Numbered from the stretch's first letter, positions 36,845 to 46,449 are shown. The stretch is DNA of 64,000 bases from Kribbella italica (GCF_014205135.1 NZ_JACHMY010000001.1:3658001-3722000), one strand, 5' to 3'. The notes: a model not told the origin generated them from the letters alone. Translations and numbers: made by a program.

Positions 36845-39163
36845 ATGGGATCGAACGAGCGCGACGAGCACGACACCGAGGCGCGGACGCCGCTGTCGGA
36901 GGCGATGACCGAACCGGTCAGGACGCCTGCTGAGCAGGCGGTTCCGACCACGACCGGGCAGGTCGTGCCGGCCGCCGCGGCGGCCGGGGTGCAGCGGGTC
37001 GAGGTCGATCGATCGGTGCTCGAGCGGGTGGTGTCGGGGACGTACCACGATCCGCACCAGGTCCTCGGTCCGCACCTGGGCGACGGGTCGGTGACGTTGC
37101 GGGTGCTGCGGCCGTTCGCGGCGACGGTGACCGTGCTGTTCGACGACGAGCGGGTCGAGCTGGAGCACGAGTTCGAGGGCATCTGGGTCGGCGTGCTGGA
37201 CGTCGAGAAGGTGCCCGACTACCGGCTCGAGGTGACCTACACCGACGGCCCGGCGCTCGAGGTCGACGACCCGTACCGGTACCTCCCGTCGCTCGGTGAG
37301 ATGGACCTGCACCTGATCGGTGAGGGCCGGCACGAGCAGCTGTGGTCCGTGCTCGGCGCGCACGTCCGCCGGTACGACGGCCCGGGCGGCACCGTGACCG
37401 GCACGTCGTTCGCGGTCTGGGCGCCGAACGCGCAGGGCATCCGGCTGACCGCCGACTTCAACTTCTGGGACGGCCGCGCGCACCCGATGCGCACGATGGG
37501 ATCGAGCGGCGTCTGGGAGCTGTTCGTTCCCGGCGTCGGCCCCGGCACGCGGTACAAGTTCGACATCTGCGGGCGCGACGGCGTCTGGCGGCAGAAGGCC
37601 GACCCGATGGCGAACCTGGCCGAGGTGCCGCCGGCGAACGCCTCGGTCGTGCACGAGACGACGTACACGTGGCAGGACGCCGAGTGGCTCGAGCGCCGCG
37701 CGGCCGCGCAGGCGTACGCCGAGCCGATGAGCGTGTACGAGGTGCACCTAGGCTCGTGGCGCAAGGGCAGGAGCTACCGCGAGCTGGCCGACGAACTCGT
37801 TGCCTACGTCAACGAGATGGGCTTCACCCACGTCGAGCTGATGCCGGTGATGGAGCACCCGTTCGGCGGCTCGTGGGGGTACCAGGTCACGTCGTACTTC
37901 GCGCCGACCTCGCGCTTCGGCGACCCCGACGACTTCCGCTTCCTGGTCGACGCGCTGCACCAGGCCGGTATCGGCGTCCTGGTCGACTGGGTGCCGGCGC
38001 ATTTCCCGAAGGACGCCTGGGCGCTGGCCCGCTTCGACGGGACGCCGCTGTACGAGCACCCGGACCCGCGCCGCGGCGAGCAGCCCGACTGGGGCACGCT
38101 GGTGTTCGACTTCGGCCGGCCGCAGGTGCGCAACTTCCTGGTCGCGAACGCGCTGTACTGGGCCGAGGAGTTCCACATCGACGGCCTGCGGGTCGACGCG
38201 GTCGCCTCGATGCTCTACCTGGACTACTCGCGCCAGGAGGGCCAGTGGGTCCCGAACCAGTACGGCGGCCGCGAGAACCTGGAGGCCGTCTCGTTCCTGC
38301 AGGAGATGAACGCGACGCTCTACAAGCGGGTGCCCGGCGTGATCACGGTCGCCGAGGAGTCGACGTCGTGGCCGGGTGTCACCCGCGCGACGCACCTGGG
38401 CGGGCTCGGCTTCGGGTTCAAGTGGAACATGGGCTGGATGAACGACTCGCTGCGCTACCTCGAGCACGAGCCGGTGCACCGCCAGTTCCACCACCACGAG
38501 CTGACGTTCTCGATGATGTACGCCTACTCGGAGAACTTCGTGCTCCCGCTGTCGCACGACGAGGTCGTGCACGGCAAGGGCTCGCTGCTGCGCAAGATGC
38601 CCGGCGACCGCTGGCAGCAGCTGGCGAACCTGCGCGCCTACCTGGCGATGATGTGGGCGCACCCGGGCAAGCAGCTGCTGTTCATGGGCGGCGAGTTCGG
38701 TCAGGAGTCGGAGTGGTCGGAGAAGGGTGAGCTCGACTGGTGGCTGCTGGACCACGCCGACCACCAAGGGCTCAGGCAGCTGGTCAAGGACCTCAACACG
38801 TCGTACAAGGACCTGAAGGCGTTGTGGGGCAACGACCACGTGCCCGAGCGCTTCACCTGGATCGACGCCAACGACGCCGGCAACAACACCTTCTCCTTCG
38901 TCCGCTTCGGCGGCGAGGGTGAGGCGACGATCGCCTGCGTGGTCAACTTCTCGGCGGTCCCCCACCACGGCTACCGCCTCGGCCTGCCGTTCGAGGGACA
39001 CTGGCACGAGATCCTCAACACCGACGCCGCCACGTACGGCGGCTCCGGCGTCGGCAACTTCGGCGGCGTCGACGCCAACGGCACGTCGTGGCACGGCATG
39101 GCCAGCAGCGCCGAGATCTCGGTGCCGCCGCTGGCCGCCGTCTGGTTCCGGTACGACGGTTAA
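36845..39163 (+). CDS. glgB: 1,4-alpha-glucan branching enzyme GlgB
   Basis: Introduces alpha-1,6 branches into the glucan made by GlgE. 772 residues from ATG 36845, with a Thr/Ala-rich N-terminal tail, an N1 beta domain ([20 protein letters not shown]), CBM48 ([20 protein letters not shown]) and the GH13 barrel. The barrel has [35 protein letters not shown] (nucleophile near D451), VAEEST (acid/base near E504) and [16 protein letters not shown]; the spacing of 53 between the two catalytic residues equals that of E. coli GlgB. ATG 36806 in frame is an alternative start. It follows the AfsR-like gene by 76 bases. Confidence 0.95.
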   Translation: MGSNERDEHDTEARTPLSEAMTEPVRTPAEQAVPTTTGQVVPAAAAAGVQRVEVDRSVLERVVSGTYHDPHQVLGPHLGDGSVTLRVLRPFAATVTVLFDDERVELEHEFEGIWVGVLDVEKVPDYRLEVTYTDGPALEVDDPYRYLPSLGEMDLHLIGEGRHEQLWSVLGAHVRRYDGPGGTVTGTSFAVWAPNAQGIRLTADFNFWDGRAHPMRTMGSSGVWELFVPGVGPGTRYKFDICGRDGVWRQKADPMANLAEVPPANASVVHETTYTWQDAEWLERRAAAQAYAEPMSVYEVHLGSWRKGRSYRELADELVAYVNEMGFTHVELMPVMEHPFGGSWGYQVTSYFAPTSRFGDPDDFRFLVDALHQAGIGVLVDWVPAHFPKDAWALARFDGTPLYEHPDPRRGEQPDWGTLVFDFGRPQVRNFLVANALYWAEEFHIDGLRVDAVASMLYLDYSRQEGQWVPNQYGGRENLEAVSFLQEMNATLYKRVPGVITVAEESTSWPGVTRATHLGGLGFGFKWNMGWMNDSLRYLEHEPVHRQFHHHELTFSMMYAYSENFVLPLSHDEVVHGKGSLLRKMPGDRWQQLANLRAYLAMMWAHPGKQLLFMGGEFGQESEWSEKGELDWWLLDHADHQGLRQLVKDLNTSYKDLKALWGNDHVPERFTWIDANDAGNNTFSFVRFGGEGEATIACVVNFSAVPHHGYRLGLPFEGHWHEILNTDAATYGGSGVGNFGGVDANGTSWHGMASSAEISVPPLAAVWFRYDG

Positions 39164-39211
39164 GAGACCTTCAGCGAGAACACACCCGATGCACGTGCGC
39201 GCGGAATGTTG

Positions 39212-39811
39212 CTACTCCGCCAGGCGGGCGACGAGGCGGATCAGCTGCTCGGCGTACTGGTCGGCGAAGGTGGGGGCGTCCGGGTCCAGGCCCAGGGAGC
39301 GGGCGATCTGGGGGAAGGTCACCGGCGCGGCGGAGAGGGCGAACAGGGCCAGGGCGACGTGGGCCGGGTCGAGGTCCGCGGCCAGCTCGCCGGTCTCCTG
39401 GCGGTGCCGGAAGTCGGCCAGGACTGCCTGGAAGCGGGTGTCGCGGGCAGGGTCGTCGGGTTCGTCCTGATCGATTCCCTGGCGGACCAGGAGGCGGGCC
39501 AGGTCGGGCGCTGCGAGGGTCTCGCGGGCGTAGGCGGCGACGACCTCGCCGAGGGTGGTGGCGTCCTGGGTGACGGCGGGCTCGTTGTCGCGCCAGCGGT
39601 CGGTGACGGCGTCGTACAGGCCTTGTTTGCCGCCGAAGTAGTACGAGATGAGCTGCTTGTTCACGCCGGCGCGGGCGGCGATCTCGGTCACCCGGGCGCC
39701 GCCGAAACCGTGCGCGCCGAACTCGGCCACGGCCGCGTCGAGCAGCGCCTGCTTGCTGCGCTCGGCGTCGCGCTGCCGAGCGTCGGGTGCCGGGGCTCGC
39801 CTGACCGTCAT
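39212..39811 (-). CDS. TetR-family repressor
   Basis: 199 residues. The N-terminal helix-turn-helix ALLDAAVAEFGAHGFGGARV with EIAARAGVNKQLISYYFGGK is standard TetR, and DFRHRQETGELAADLDP begins the family-typical late helices of the ligand/dimer domain. ATG 39811 gives the usual length before the HTH. It is divergent from the flavin monooxygenase gene across 85 bases that contain a palindrome, so it very likely represses that gene and itself. Confidence 0.88.
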   Translation of the reverse strand: MTVRRAPAPDARQRDAERSKQALLDAAVAEFGAHGFGGARVTEIAARAGVNKQLISYYFGGKQGLYDAVTDRWRDNEPAVTQDATTLGEVVAAYARETLAAPDLARLLVRQGIDQDEPDDPARDTRFQAVLADFRHRQETGELAADLDPAHVALALFALSAAPVTFPQIARSLGLDPDAPTFADQYAEQLIRLVARLAE

Positions 39812-39846
39812 GTCCCGAAGCCTAACCATCCTTCTTGCGGAATTAG

Positions 39847-39862
39847 TCAACCATATGGATGA
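39847..39862. promoter_or_regulatory. TetR operator candidate
   Basis: TCAaCCATATGGaTGA, a 16-base inverted repeat broken only at one symmetric position pair, between the divergent tetR and monooxygenase genes. Size and position fit a TetR operator. Confidence 0.6.
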
Positions 39863-39896
39863 TAGTGCCAGCTGAACGGATGAAGAGGAGCGGCAG

Positions 39897-41033
39897 ATGA
39901 GGGTGGCCATTGTCGGCGCGGGGATCGGCGGGCTCGCGCTCGCGCACGGACTGAGCGGCGCGGGCCTCGACGTCCGGGTGTACGAGCGGGATCCGTCGCC
40001 GCGGCATCGTCGGCAGGGGTACCGGATCCACATCAGCCCGGTCGGCGAGGAGGCGCTGGCCGCGGTGCTGCCGTCCGCCGTACGGCGACGCGTGATCGAG
40101 ACGGCGACGCACCCGGGCGATCTCGTCTCCGGGTTCGACCGGCAGCTGCGGCCGACGTTCGAGCAGACTTTCCCGGGCGGTGGGCCGGAGACCGTGAGCG
40201 CGGTCGACCGGTACGCGTTCCGCCGGGCGCTGATGACCGGGCTCGACGCGCGACTCGAGTTCGGCCGGCCGTTCGAGAGCTACCGCGCGCTGGACGACGG
40301 CGTCGAGCTGCGCTTCGCCGACGGTACGACGGAAACCGCCGACCTGCTCGTCGGCGCCGACGGCGTCGGCTCCCGGATCCGGGGCCAGCTGCTGCCGTCG
40401 TACGAGGTGATCGACATCGGGATCCGCTGCGTCTACGGCAAGATCCCGCTCACCGACGAGCTGCGCGGCCTGGTCCCGCCGGCCTTCCTGCGCGGCTTCA
40501 GCTTCGTCAGCGACGGCCCCGGCGGGGTCGGCGCGGCGTTCGCGCCGGTGCTGTTCCGGACCCCGCCCGAGGAGTACGGCGACTACCTGATGGCCGTCCT
40601 GACCGGATCGCCCGAGGCACTCGGCCACTCCGACGAGCAGCTGTTCAGCATGCGGCCGGAGCAGCTGTGGGAGACCGTCACGGCGAAGACCGCCGACTGG
40701 CACCCGACCGTACGAAGGCTGATCGCCGCCGCGGACCAGTCGGCGGCCTTCCCGATCACGTTGCGCTCGAGCCTGCACATCGAGCCCTGGACGACCGGCC
40801 GCGTCACGCTGCTCGGCGACGCCATCCACCCGATGACCCCGGCTGCGGGCGCTGGGGCCAACACCGCGCTGTGGGACGCCGCCGAGCTGACCCGCGCGCT
40901 CACCGGGTCCGCCGGTCTCCACGACGCGCTCGCGGCGTACGAGCACGCCATGATCGAGAACAGTCAGCCGATCGTCACCGAGTCCCTGCAGAACGCGCGG
41001 CAGATGTTCGGGGTCACTGCACCGTCAGTTTGA
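39897..41033 (+). CDS. FAD-dependent aromatic-type monooxygenase
   Basis: 378 residues, group A flavoprotein hydroxylase fold. The Rossmann motif is VAIVGAGIGGLALAHGLSGA, the second FAD motif DLLVGADGVGSRIRGQL carries the conserved DG, and the GD motif is VTLLGDAIHPMTPAAGAGAN. NAD(P)H-dependent hydroxylation of a small, possibly aromatic, molecule is expected; tetracycline-inactivating TetX-type enzymes share this fold, so xenobiotic inactivation is possible. The divergent TetR gene suggests induction by substrate. The last 20 bases overlap the convergent secreted-paralogue gene. Confidence 0.86.
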   Translation: MRVAIVGAGIGGLALAHGLSGAGLDVRVYERDPSPRHRRQGYRIHISPVGEEALAAVLPSAVRRRVIETATHPGDLVSGFDRQLRPTFEQTFPGGGPETVSAVDRYAFRRALMTGLDARLEFGRPFESYRALDDGVELRFADGTTETADLLVGADGVGSRIRGQLLPSYEVIDIGIRCVYGKIPLTDELRGLVPPAFLRGFSFVSDGPGGVGAAFAPVLFRTPPEEYGDYLMAVLTGSPEALGHSDEQLFSMRPEQLWETVTAKTADWHPTVRRLIAAADQSAAFPITLRSSLHIEPWTTGRVTLLGDAIHPMTPAAGAGANTALWDAAELTRALTGSAGLHDALAAYEHAMIENSQPIVTESLQNARQMFGVTAPSV

Positions 41034-42300
41034 AGACGGGGCTGTACGTCGCCTCGACGGTCAGGCCCGACGGGAGTGTCATCCCCGGCGTCCACCAGCG
41101 AAACTCGGCGGTGCCTCGGCGGTTGAAGGGGAAGGACAGGAGGCCGCGGCCCGAGGCGAGCGTCTTGTACGAGATGCCCTGCCAGACACCGCTCGGGTTC
41201 TTCCACTGGAGCGCGGCCTGCTGTGAGCCCTCGGGGTCGACGCGCAGGTAGGCCTGCGGCTGCGTGCCGAGCGGGATGACCGGCGTGATGAACTTCGCGT
41301 CCACGACGCGGGTGATCGAGCGGACCGGCTTCGCCGGCGAGGTGGCGCCGTACACGATCAAGCCGTCCGGGCGGACGATTGTCGCGCGGATGGCTCGGTA
41401 CTCCCGAGCGCCCACGTTCGGCACGCTGAGGCGGTAGGCGCCCACGCTGTTCGGCTGCAGGACCTTCACGAAGGTCCACGCGGCGGTCGGGTTGTTGCGG
41501 GCTTCGAGCGTCATCGGACCGACGCCGTCGCTCCACTGGGTGAACCGCAGGCAAGTGTCCGGGTCACCACTGATGGTCCCGACGCCGTAGCCGACCGACA
41601 GGAGGTCGGTCTGCCCGTACCCGAAGCCGGTCCCCGAGCTGGCGCTGACCGCGACCTCGCTCACCGCGACCGACCCGCGCGCCTCCTTCGCGGACGGCAC
41701 CGTGCCCCACTCGTTCGACGCCGCCACCTTGATCACGTAAGGGTTGGTCCGGCGGGCGATCTCCCCGCTCGTCGGCGTCGAGTTCGGCAGCGCGGTCGCG
41801 GCGCAGCCGCCACCTCCCGTCCCGTAGCCCTTCGCGGCGTACGACGGACCGGCCGCGACGTCCAGCGGGTCGTCCGGCGTCTGGTCGGCGCCGGCTGCCG
41901 GGACGCTCCAGCGGACGGACTCGTCCGGGTCGACCAGGGTCGTCGTCACCTTGGCGGGCTGCGGCAGGTACCGGTCGAACGCCGGCGACGCGGCCGACGC
42001 GACGGCGCCGTCCGAGACCACGATCGTCACCGAGTCCGCCGCGTCGGCGCTCGTGCCGATCAGCGCGCGGTCGACGAGCAGCTCGTTCGCGCCGTCGGCC
42101 GTGGTCGTGCCGAGCTCCTGGCCGGTGCTCAGCGTGATCGTGTTGGCGACGGGCGCGGCCTCGGTCCAGGTGACCTTGACCTTGCCGGCTTGCCAGCCCA
42201 GCGTCACCGCGCCGATCTCCCCCGCCGCGTGCGCCGGCGTACTCAACCCGGACAGGACCGCGACCGCGGCCGCCGCCAGGGCGATTCCCCTCTGTGCCAT
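41014..42300 (-). CDS. Secreted protein of unknown function, array copy 4 (most divergent)
   Basis: 428 residues. The signal peptide (MAQRGIALAAAAVAVLSGLS, cleavage after PAHAA) is followed by a beta-rich N-terminal domain (KVKVTWTEAAPVANTITLST), a TPDDPLDV segment, and a family C-terminal domain: VVDAKFITPVIPLGTQPQAY, then AALQWKNPSGVWQGISYKTL and GRGLLSFPFNRRGTAEFRWW. The central Ig-like part differs from the other three copies. It has no membrane anchor and no recognisable catalytic motif, so it is probably an extracellular or wall-associated beta-sandwich protein. It has its own ECF-type promoter at 42334-42360. The 3' end overlaps the monooxygenase gene by 20 bases. Confidence 0.8.
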   Translation of the reverse strand: MAQRGIALAAAAVAVLSGLSTPAHAAGEIGAVTLGWQAGKVKVTWTEAAPVANTITLSTGQELGTTTADGANELLVDRALIGTSADAADSVTIVVSDGAVASAASPAFDRYLPQPAKVTTTLVDPDESVRWSVPAAGADQTPDDPLDVAAGPSYAAKGYGTGGGGCAATALPNSTPTSGEIARRTNPYVIKVAASNEWGTVPSAKEARGSVAVSEVAVSASSGTGFGYGQTDLLSVGYGVGTISGDPDTCLRFTQWSDGVGPMTLEARNNPTAAWTFVKVLQPNSVGAYRLSVPNVGAREYRAIRATIVRPDGLIVYGATSPAKPVRSITRVVDAKFITPVIPLGTQPQAYLRVDPEGSQQAALQWKNPSGVWQGISYKTLASGRGLLSFPFNRRGTAEFRWWTPGMTLPSGLTVEATYSPVFKLTVQ

Positions 42301-42333
42301 CCCTGCTCCTCACTAGACGTCTGCGAGAACAAA

Positions 42334-42360
42334 GATGCCGCCGGGCGCCCGCAAAGTTGC
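42334..42360 (-). promoter_or_regulatory. ECF-type promoter of array copy 4
   Basis: Read on the minus strand: GCAAC (42360-42356), 17-base spacer, GCATC (42338-42334), 33 bases before ATG 42300. The same pair of boxes precedes the other three copies. Confidence 0.6.
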
Positions 42361-42372
42361 GTGCGGAACGAA

Positions 42373-42413
42373 GTTGCAGGCGGGGCCGGGGGATTGAGGG
42401 CACCGCCTGCAAC
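42373..42413. terminator. Hairpin after array copy 3
   Basis: 11-bp perfect stem GTTGCAGGCGG / CCGCCTGCAAC with a 19-base loop, beginning 10 bases after the stop of the copy-3 gene on the minus strand and upstream of the copy-4 promoter. It would separate the two transcription units. Confidence 0.6.
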
Positions 42414-42422
42414 GATCTCGGG

Positions 42423-43730
42423 TCAGCGGACGGTCAGGGTGAAGACTCCGCTGTAGGTGGCGTCGGCGTTCGAGGAGGCGGGGACCCACCAGCGGAACTG
42501 GGTGGCGCCGCGTTTGTTCCACGGGAAGGCGAGCAGGCCGCGGCCGGCGTACAGGGTCTTGTACGCGACGCCCTGCCAAGCGCCCGACGCGTTCTTGAAC
42601 TGGAGTGCGGCCTTCTGACTGCCCGCCGGGTCGACCCAGAGGTACCCCTGCGGCTGGGTGCCGAGGTTGACCACCGGGTTGATGAACTTCGCCGACACCA
42701 CGCGGGTGGTCGCGCGGACCGACTTGCTCGCGCCGGTCAGCCCGTACGACGCGGTGCCGCCGGAGACCGTGTTCACCCGGATCACGCGGTACTCACGGTG
42801 ACCCGGGTTCGTCAGCACGGCGGTGTACTTGCCCTGGGCATCGGTCTTGGTAGTGCCGGCGGTGGTCCACGCCGCGGTCGCCGAGGTCCGCTGCTGGATG
42901 ACCACCGGCTGGTTCGGCACCGGCTCGGTCAGCTCGTTGCAGCTCGGCGGACGGCCCGACTCGAACAGCGAAGCGCCGGTCAGCACCCCGGTCAGTGTGG
43001 TCTTCTCGCCGAGCTTCGTCGCGGCCGGACCGGTCATCGTGAGGCTCTTGGTCCTCCCGACGCCGATGATCGGCCCCTGGGCGCCGCCCCACTCGTTGTC
43101 GACGACCATCGACAGGTTGTAGACGTGGCCCGGGTTCGGCACCGTGCCGGTCGGGGTCGTGGTCTGCGGCAGGTTGATCGCGTCGCACCCGGGGATGCTC
43201 GGATCGTCGGTGCGGACCCGTTGCTGCGGTGCGTAGGTGTAGGTCTTCGGCAGGTCGAGCGGATCGTCCGGCGTACCGTCGGTCGTGGTGTCCGGCGCGA
43301 CCGTCCAGCGCAGCGAGCCGTTGGCCTCGAACGCCACCGTGGTCGGATAGCCGCCGTAGTTGAACCGGTCGAAGTCGTCGGTCCGGCCCGGCGTGGCGGA
43401 GCCGTCACTGACCTCGATCCACACCTTGTCGGCCGGGTCGCCGCTGGTGCCCAGGCTCGCCGAGTCGTAGATGTACTCGTTGGCCTGCCCGGCCGTGGTG
43501 TGGCCGAACTCGTTCCCGCCCTCGCCGGCTTCACTGCGCAGGACCAGGGTGTTCGCCGCCGGCTGGGACTCGGCCCAGGTGATCCGGATGTTGGTGTGGT
43601 CGCTGTTGACCCACTCGACCTGGACGTTCGTCACGCTCGCGGCCCGCGCCGGACCGGCCGACGCGCTCTGCGCGCCCAGCACGCTCACCAGCGCCGCCGC
43701 CCCCGCGAGCGCGATCGATCTCTTCAGCAT
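42423..43730 (-). CDS. Secreted protein of unknown function, array copy 3
   Basis: 435 residues from ATG 43730 (MLKRSIALAGAAALVSVLGA, cleavage near SASAGPARA). Domains: N-terminal beta domain (HTNIRITWAESQPAANTLVL), a WIEVSDG...DDFDRFNYGG segment, TDGTPDDPLDLPKTYTYAP, an Ig-like middle (TTLTGVLTG; PVVIQQRTSATAAWTTAG; TDAQGKYTAVLTNPGHREY) and the family C-terminal domain (FINPVVNLGTQPQGYLWVDP, ALQFKNASGAWQGVAYKTLY, GRGLLAFPWNKRGATQFRWW). The C-terminal third is nearly identical to that of copy 2, indicating recent duplication or gene conversion. Function is not recognisable. Confidence 0.83.
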   Translation of the reverse strand: MLKRSIALAGAAALVSVLGAQSASAGPARAASVTNVQVEWVNSDHTNIRITWAESQPAANTLVLRSEAGEGGNEFGHTTAGQANEYIYDSASLGTSGDPADKVWIEVSDGSATPGRTDDFDRFNYGGYPTTVAFEANGSLRWTVAPDTTTDGTPDDPLDLPKTYTYAPQQRVRTDDPSIPGCDAINLPQTTTPTGTVPNPGHVYNLSMVVDNEWGGAQGPIIGVGRTKSLTMTGPAATKLGEKTTLTGVLTGASLFESGRPPSCNELTEPVPNQPVVIQQRTSATAAWTTAGTTKTDAQGKYTAVLTNPGHREYRVIRVNTVSGGTASYGLTGASKSVRATTRVVSAKFINPVVNLGTQPQGYLWVDPAGSQKAALQFKNASGAWQGVAYKTLYAGRGLLAFPWNKRGATQFRWWVPASSNADATYSGVFTLTVR

Positions 43731-43758
43731 CCTCGTCCCCTTCGTCCGTACCAACCAC

Positions 43759-43784
43759 GATGCACCCGGTCCGCGGAAAGTTGC
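43759..43784 (-). promoter_or_regulatory. ECF-type promoter of array copy 3
   Basis: GCAAC (43784-43780), 16-base spacer, GCATC (43763-43759), 28 bases before ATG 43730. The -35 box begins right after the stop of copy 2, so this copy has its own promoter rather than relying on read-through. Confidence 0.65.
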
Positions 43785-43788
43785 GGCA

Positions 43789-45078
43789 TCACCGGACGGT
43801 CAGCGTGAAGGCGTTGCTGTACGTCGCATCGGCGGCGGCCGTGGCCGGGACCCACCAGCGGAACTGGGTCGTGCCGCGCTTGTTCCACGGGAACGCGAGC
43901 AGGCCGCGACCGGCGTACAGGGTCTTGTACGCGACGCCCTGCCAGGCACCCGACGCGTTCTTGAACTGCAGCGCCGCCTTCTGCGTGCCCGCCGGGTCGA
44001 CCCACAGGTAGGCCTGCGGCTGCGTGCCCAGGTTCACTGTCGGCTGGATGAACTTGGCCGACACCACGCGGGTGGTCGCGCGGACCGACTTGCTGCCGCC
44101 CACTCCCCCGTACGCCGCTGTGTCGAGCTGGATCGTCTCGAGCCGGATCACTCGGTACTCGCGGTGGCCGGGGTTCTTGATCACCGCGGTGTACTTGCCG
44201 CTGTTGTCGGTCTTGGTGGTGCCGACCGTCGTCCACGGCGCGGTGGGAGACGTGCGCTGCTGGATCACCACCGGCTGGTTCAGGACCGGCTCGGTGACCT
44301 GCTCGCAGGCCGGCGGATGGCCCGACTCGTACAGGTACGACCCGGTCAGCACCCCGGTCAGCGTGGTGGTCCCGCCGTACGGCGTCGCTGCCGGGCCGGC
44401 GAGCGTGATGCTCTTGGTGAACGTGACCGGGACGGAGGTGTACGCCGCCGTGCCCCACTCGTTGACGACGTCGAGGGAGAGGTTGTACGGCTTGCCCGGG
44501 TTCGGCGCGGTGCCGGTCGGGACGCTGGTCCTCGGCAGCTCGGTGTCCTCGCAGTCGTAGGTGCCGACCGGATCGTTGTCGACCCGCTGCCGCGGCACGT
44601 AGGTGTAGGCCTTCGGCAGGTCGAGCGGGTCGTCCGGCGTCCCGTCGACCGAGGTGTCGGCCTGCATCGTCCACTGCAGTTTGCGATCGGCGGTGAACGC
44701 CAGCTTCACCGATCCCCCGCCGTAGTTGAAGCGGTCGAAGTCCACCGACCGGCCCTTCGCGCCGGAGGCGTCCGCGACCTCGATCCAGACCTTCTCGGCC
44801 GGGTCGGTGCTGTTGAAGACACTGTCCGACCTGACCAGGTACTCGTTCGGCTGCGCGGCCGTGGTGGTCCCGAAGCCGTTCCCGCCGCTGCCGTTGGTCA
44901 GCGTGAGGGTGTTCGCGGACGGAGTGGACTCGGTCCAGGTGATCTTGACGGTGGTGTGCGTCGCGTCGGACCACGCGATCGTCACCGGGCCGATCCCCGT
45001 CCCGGCGGCGTGCGCCGGGACGGGGACGGCGACCGGTGTGGTCAGCAGCAGCGCGAGGCCGAGCGTTCGTTTCAGCAT
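43789..45078 (-). CDS. Secreted protein of unknown function, array copy 2
   Basis: 429 residues, MLKRTLGLALLLTTPVAVPV with cleavage after AHAAG. Same layout as copy 3: DATHTTVKITWTESTPSANT, SVDFDRFNYGGGS, DGTPDDPLDLPKAYTY, an Ig-like middle with Cys pairs (YDCEDTELP; ACEQVTEPVLNQP), and C-terminal FIQPTVNLGTQPQAYLWVDP plus ALQFKNASGAWQGVAYKTLY. GGGGGA lies before the ATG. No catalytic signature, LPxTG motif or transmembrane tail is present. The conserved Cys residues suggest disulphides in an exported protein. Confidence 0.83.
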   Translation of the reverse strand: MLKRTLGLALLLTTPVAVPVPAHAAGTGIGPVTIAWSDATHTTVKITWTESTPSANTLTLTNGSGGNGFGTTTAAQPNEYLVRSDSVFNSTDPAEKVWIEVADASGAKGRSVDFDRFNYGGGSVKLAFTADRKLQWTMQADTSVDGTPDDPLDLPKAYTYVPRQRVDNDPVGTYDCEDTELPRTSVPTGTAPNPGKPYNLSLDVVNEWGTAAYTSVPVTFTKSITLAGPAATPYGGTTTLTGVLTGSYLYESGHPPACEQVTEPVLNQPVVIQQRTSPTAPWTTVGTTKTDNSGKYTAVIKNPGHREYRVIRLETIQLDTAAYGGVGGSKSVRATTRVVSAKFIQPTVNLGTQPQAYLWVDPAGTQKAALQFKNASGAWQGVAYKTLYAGRGLLAFPWNKRGTTQFRWWVPATAAADATYSNAFTLTVR

Positions 45079-45107
45079 GTGTCCCCCAGAGTGGTCTTAC
45101 CAAGCTC

Positions 45108-45133
45108 GATGCGGGACACGGCCGAAAGGTTCA
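45108..45133 (-). promoter_or_regulatory. ECF-type promoter of array copy 2
   Basis: TGAAC (45133-45129), 16-base spacer, GCATC (45112-45108), 29 bases before ATG 45078. The -35 box differs slightly from the GCAAC of the other copies but keeps the AAC core typical of ECF promoters. Confidence 0.6.
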
Positions 45134-46441
45134 GCGCACGGTCAGCGTGAACGCCGCGCCGTAGATCTCGTCGACGGTCGGAGAGCCCGGGACCCACCAG
45201 CGGAACTGGGTCACGCCCCGCTTGTTCCACGGGAAGGTGAGGAGCCCGCGGCCGGCGGACAGGGTCTTGTAGCTCAGGCCCTGCCAGGCGCCGCTCGCGT
45301 TCTTGAACTGCAGCGCCGCCCTCTGCGAGCCGGCCGGGTCGGCCCAGAGGTAGGCCTGCGGCTGGGTGCCGAGGGCAACCACCGGGTTGATGAACTTGGC
45401 CGAGACGATCCGGGTCTGCGAGCGGACGGCGACGGTCCGGCTGTCGGCGCCGAACCGGATCGCACCCCGGTAGTCGTCGGCGCGGGGCAGGCTGTTCGCG
45501 ACGACGACCCGGTACTGACGGTGGCCGGGGTTCCTGAAGGTCGCGGAGTAGTTGCCCCGGACATCGGTCTTGGTGGTGCCGACGACCGTCCAGGGCTCGT
45601 TGTTGCCGGTCCGCTGGTGCACGACGACCGTCGTGTCCGTCCGCGCGCCCGAGTACTTCCAGCACACTCCGCGGTACTCCTCGATGTCGAGGACCGAACC
45701 CCCGACGTGCCCGGTGAGCGTGGTCGTCGCGCCGTACGAGGTCCGGCCCGGCTCGACGACCGACACGTCGTCGATCGTGTCCACCGGCACGGCCTTCACC
45801 GCGGCCGAGCCCCACTCGTTCACCCCGCCGACGATCAGCTCGTACGGGCCGTCCGGCTTCGCGATCGTGCCGGTCGGCGACGTGGTCGCGGTGGACGCCC
45901 CGCCGCAGGAGTTCGGGAACGGCCCGTGCAGCGGGTCCGGGTCGCCGGTCCCGTTGCCCCAGGTGACCTCGTACTTCGTCGGGCCGGGGAGGTCCAGCGG
46001 GTCGTTCGGCGTACCGTCGACGGCGGTGTCCACGGGCACGGTCCAGCGCAGCTGGTCGTACGCCGGGAAGCTCACCTGGATCGACGGTGGCGCGTAGACG
46101 TAGCTGTCGAACTCGACCGAACGCGCCTCGGCACCGTTCGGTCCGCGGACCGCGATCTGATGCTTTCCGTCGGCGGAGGTCCGGCCGACGGTTGCCGTGG
46201 GCAGCAGGGCCTGGTTCGGTGCGCCGGCAGCGACCGTGACCGGTTCCTCGCCGGGGATCTCGACCGTGTTGGCGACCGGGGCCGCCTCGGTCCAGGTGAC
46301 CTTGATCTTGGTGTGGGTGGCGTCGGACCAGCTGATCTTCACGTCGCTGATCGGTGCCGCGGCCGAAGCCGTCGTGGGGAGCACCCAGGGGGCCGCCAGC
46401 AGTACGCCGGCGGCGGCCAGGGTGGGAAGGGTCCTGTTCAC
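45131..46441 (-). CDS. Secreted protein of unknown function, array copy 1
   Basis: 436 residues from GTG 46441 (NRTLPTLAAAGVLLAAPWVL, cleavage near ASAAAP). The layout is as in the other copies: DATHTKIKVTWTEAAPVANT, DGTPNDPLDLPGPTKY, NEWGSAAVKAVPVDT, TTTLTGHVGGS, a Cys-containing Ig-like part, and C-terminal FINPVVALGTQPQAYLWADP with FKNASGAWQGLSYKTLSAGR. An in-frame ATG at 46456 would lie on the predicted -10 box. GTG 46441 falls 8 bases after that box, suggesting a leaderless transcript. It is the outermost gene of the array. Confidence 0.78.
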   Translation of the reverse strand: MNRTLPTLAAAGVLLAAPWVLPTTASAAAPISDVKISWSDATHTKIKVTWTEAAPVANTVEIPGEEPVTVAAGAPNQALLPTATVGRTSADGKHQIAVRGPNGAEARSVEFDSYVYAPPSIQVSFPAYDQLRWTVPVDTAVDGTPNDPLDLPGPTKYEVTWGNGTGDPDPLHGPFPNSCGGASTATTSPTGTIAKPDGPYELIVGGVNEWGSAAVKAVPVDTIDDVSVVEPGRTSYGATTTLTGHVGGSVLDIEEYRGVCWKYSGARTDTTVVVHQRTGNNEPWTVVGTTKTDVRGNYSATFRNPGHRQYRVVVANSLPRADDYRGAIRFGADSRTVAVRSQTRIVSAKFINPVVALGTQPQAYLWADPAGSQRAALQFKNASGAWQGLSYKTLSAGRGLLTFPWNKRGVTQFRWWVPGSPTVDEIYGAAFTLTVR

Positions 46442-46449
46442 ACCTGCTC

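Noticed and set aside
39897..41033. Naming the flavoprotein as a tetracycline-resistance enzyme
   Set aside because: The fold is shared by many hydroxylases and no substrate-specific residues can be judged.
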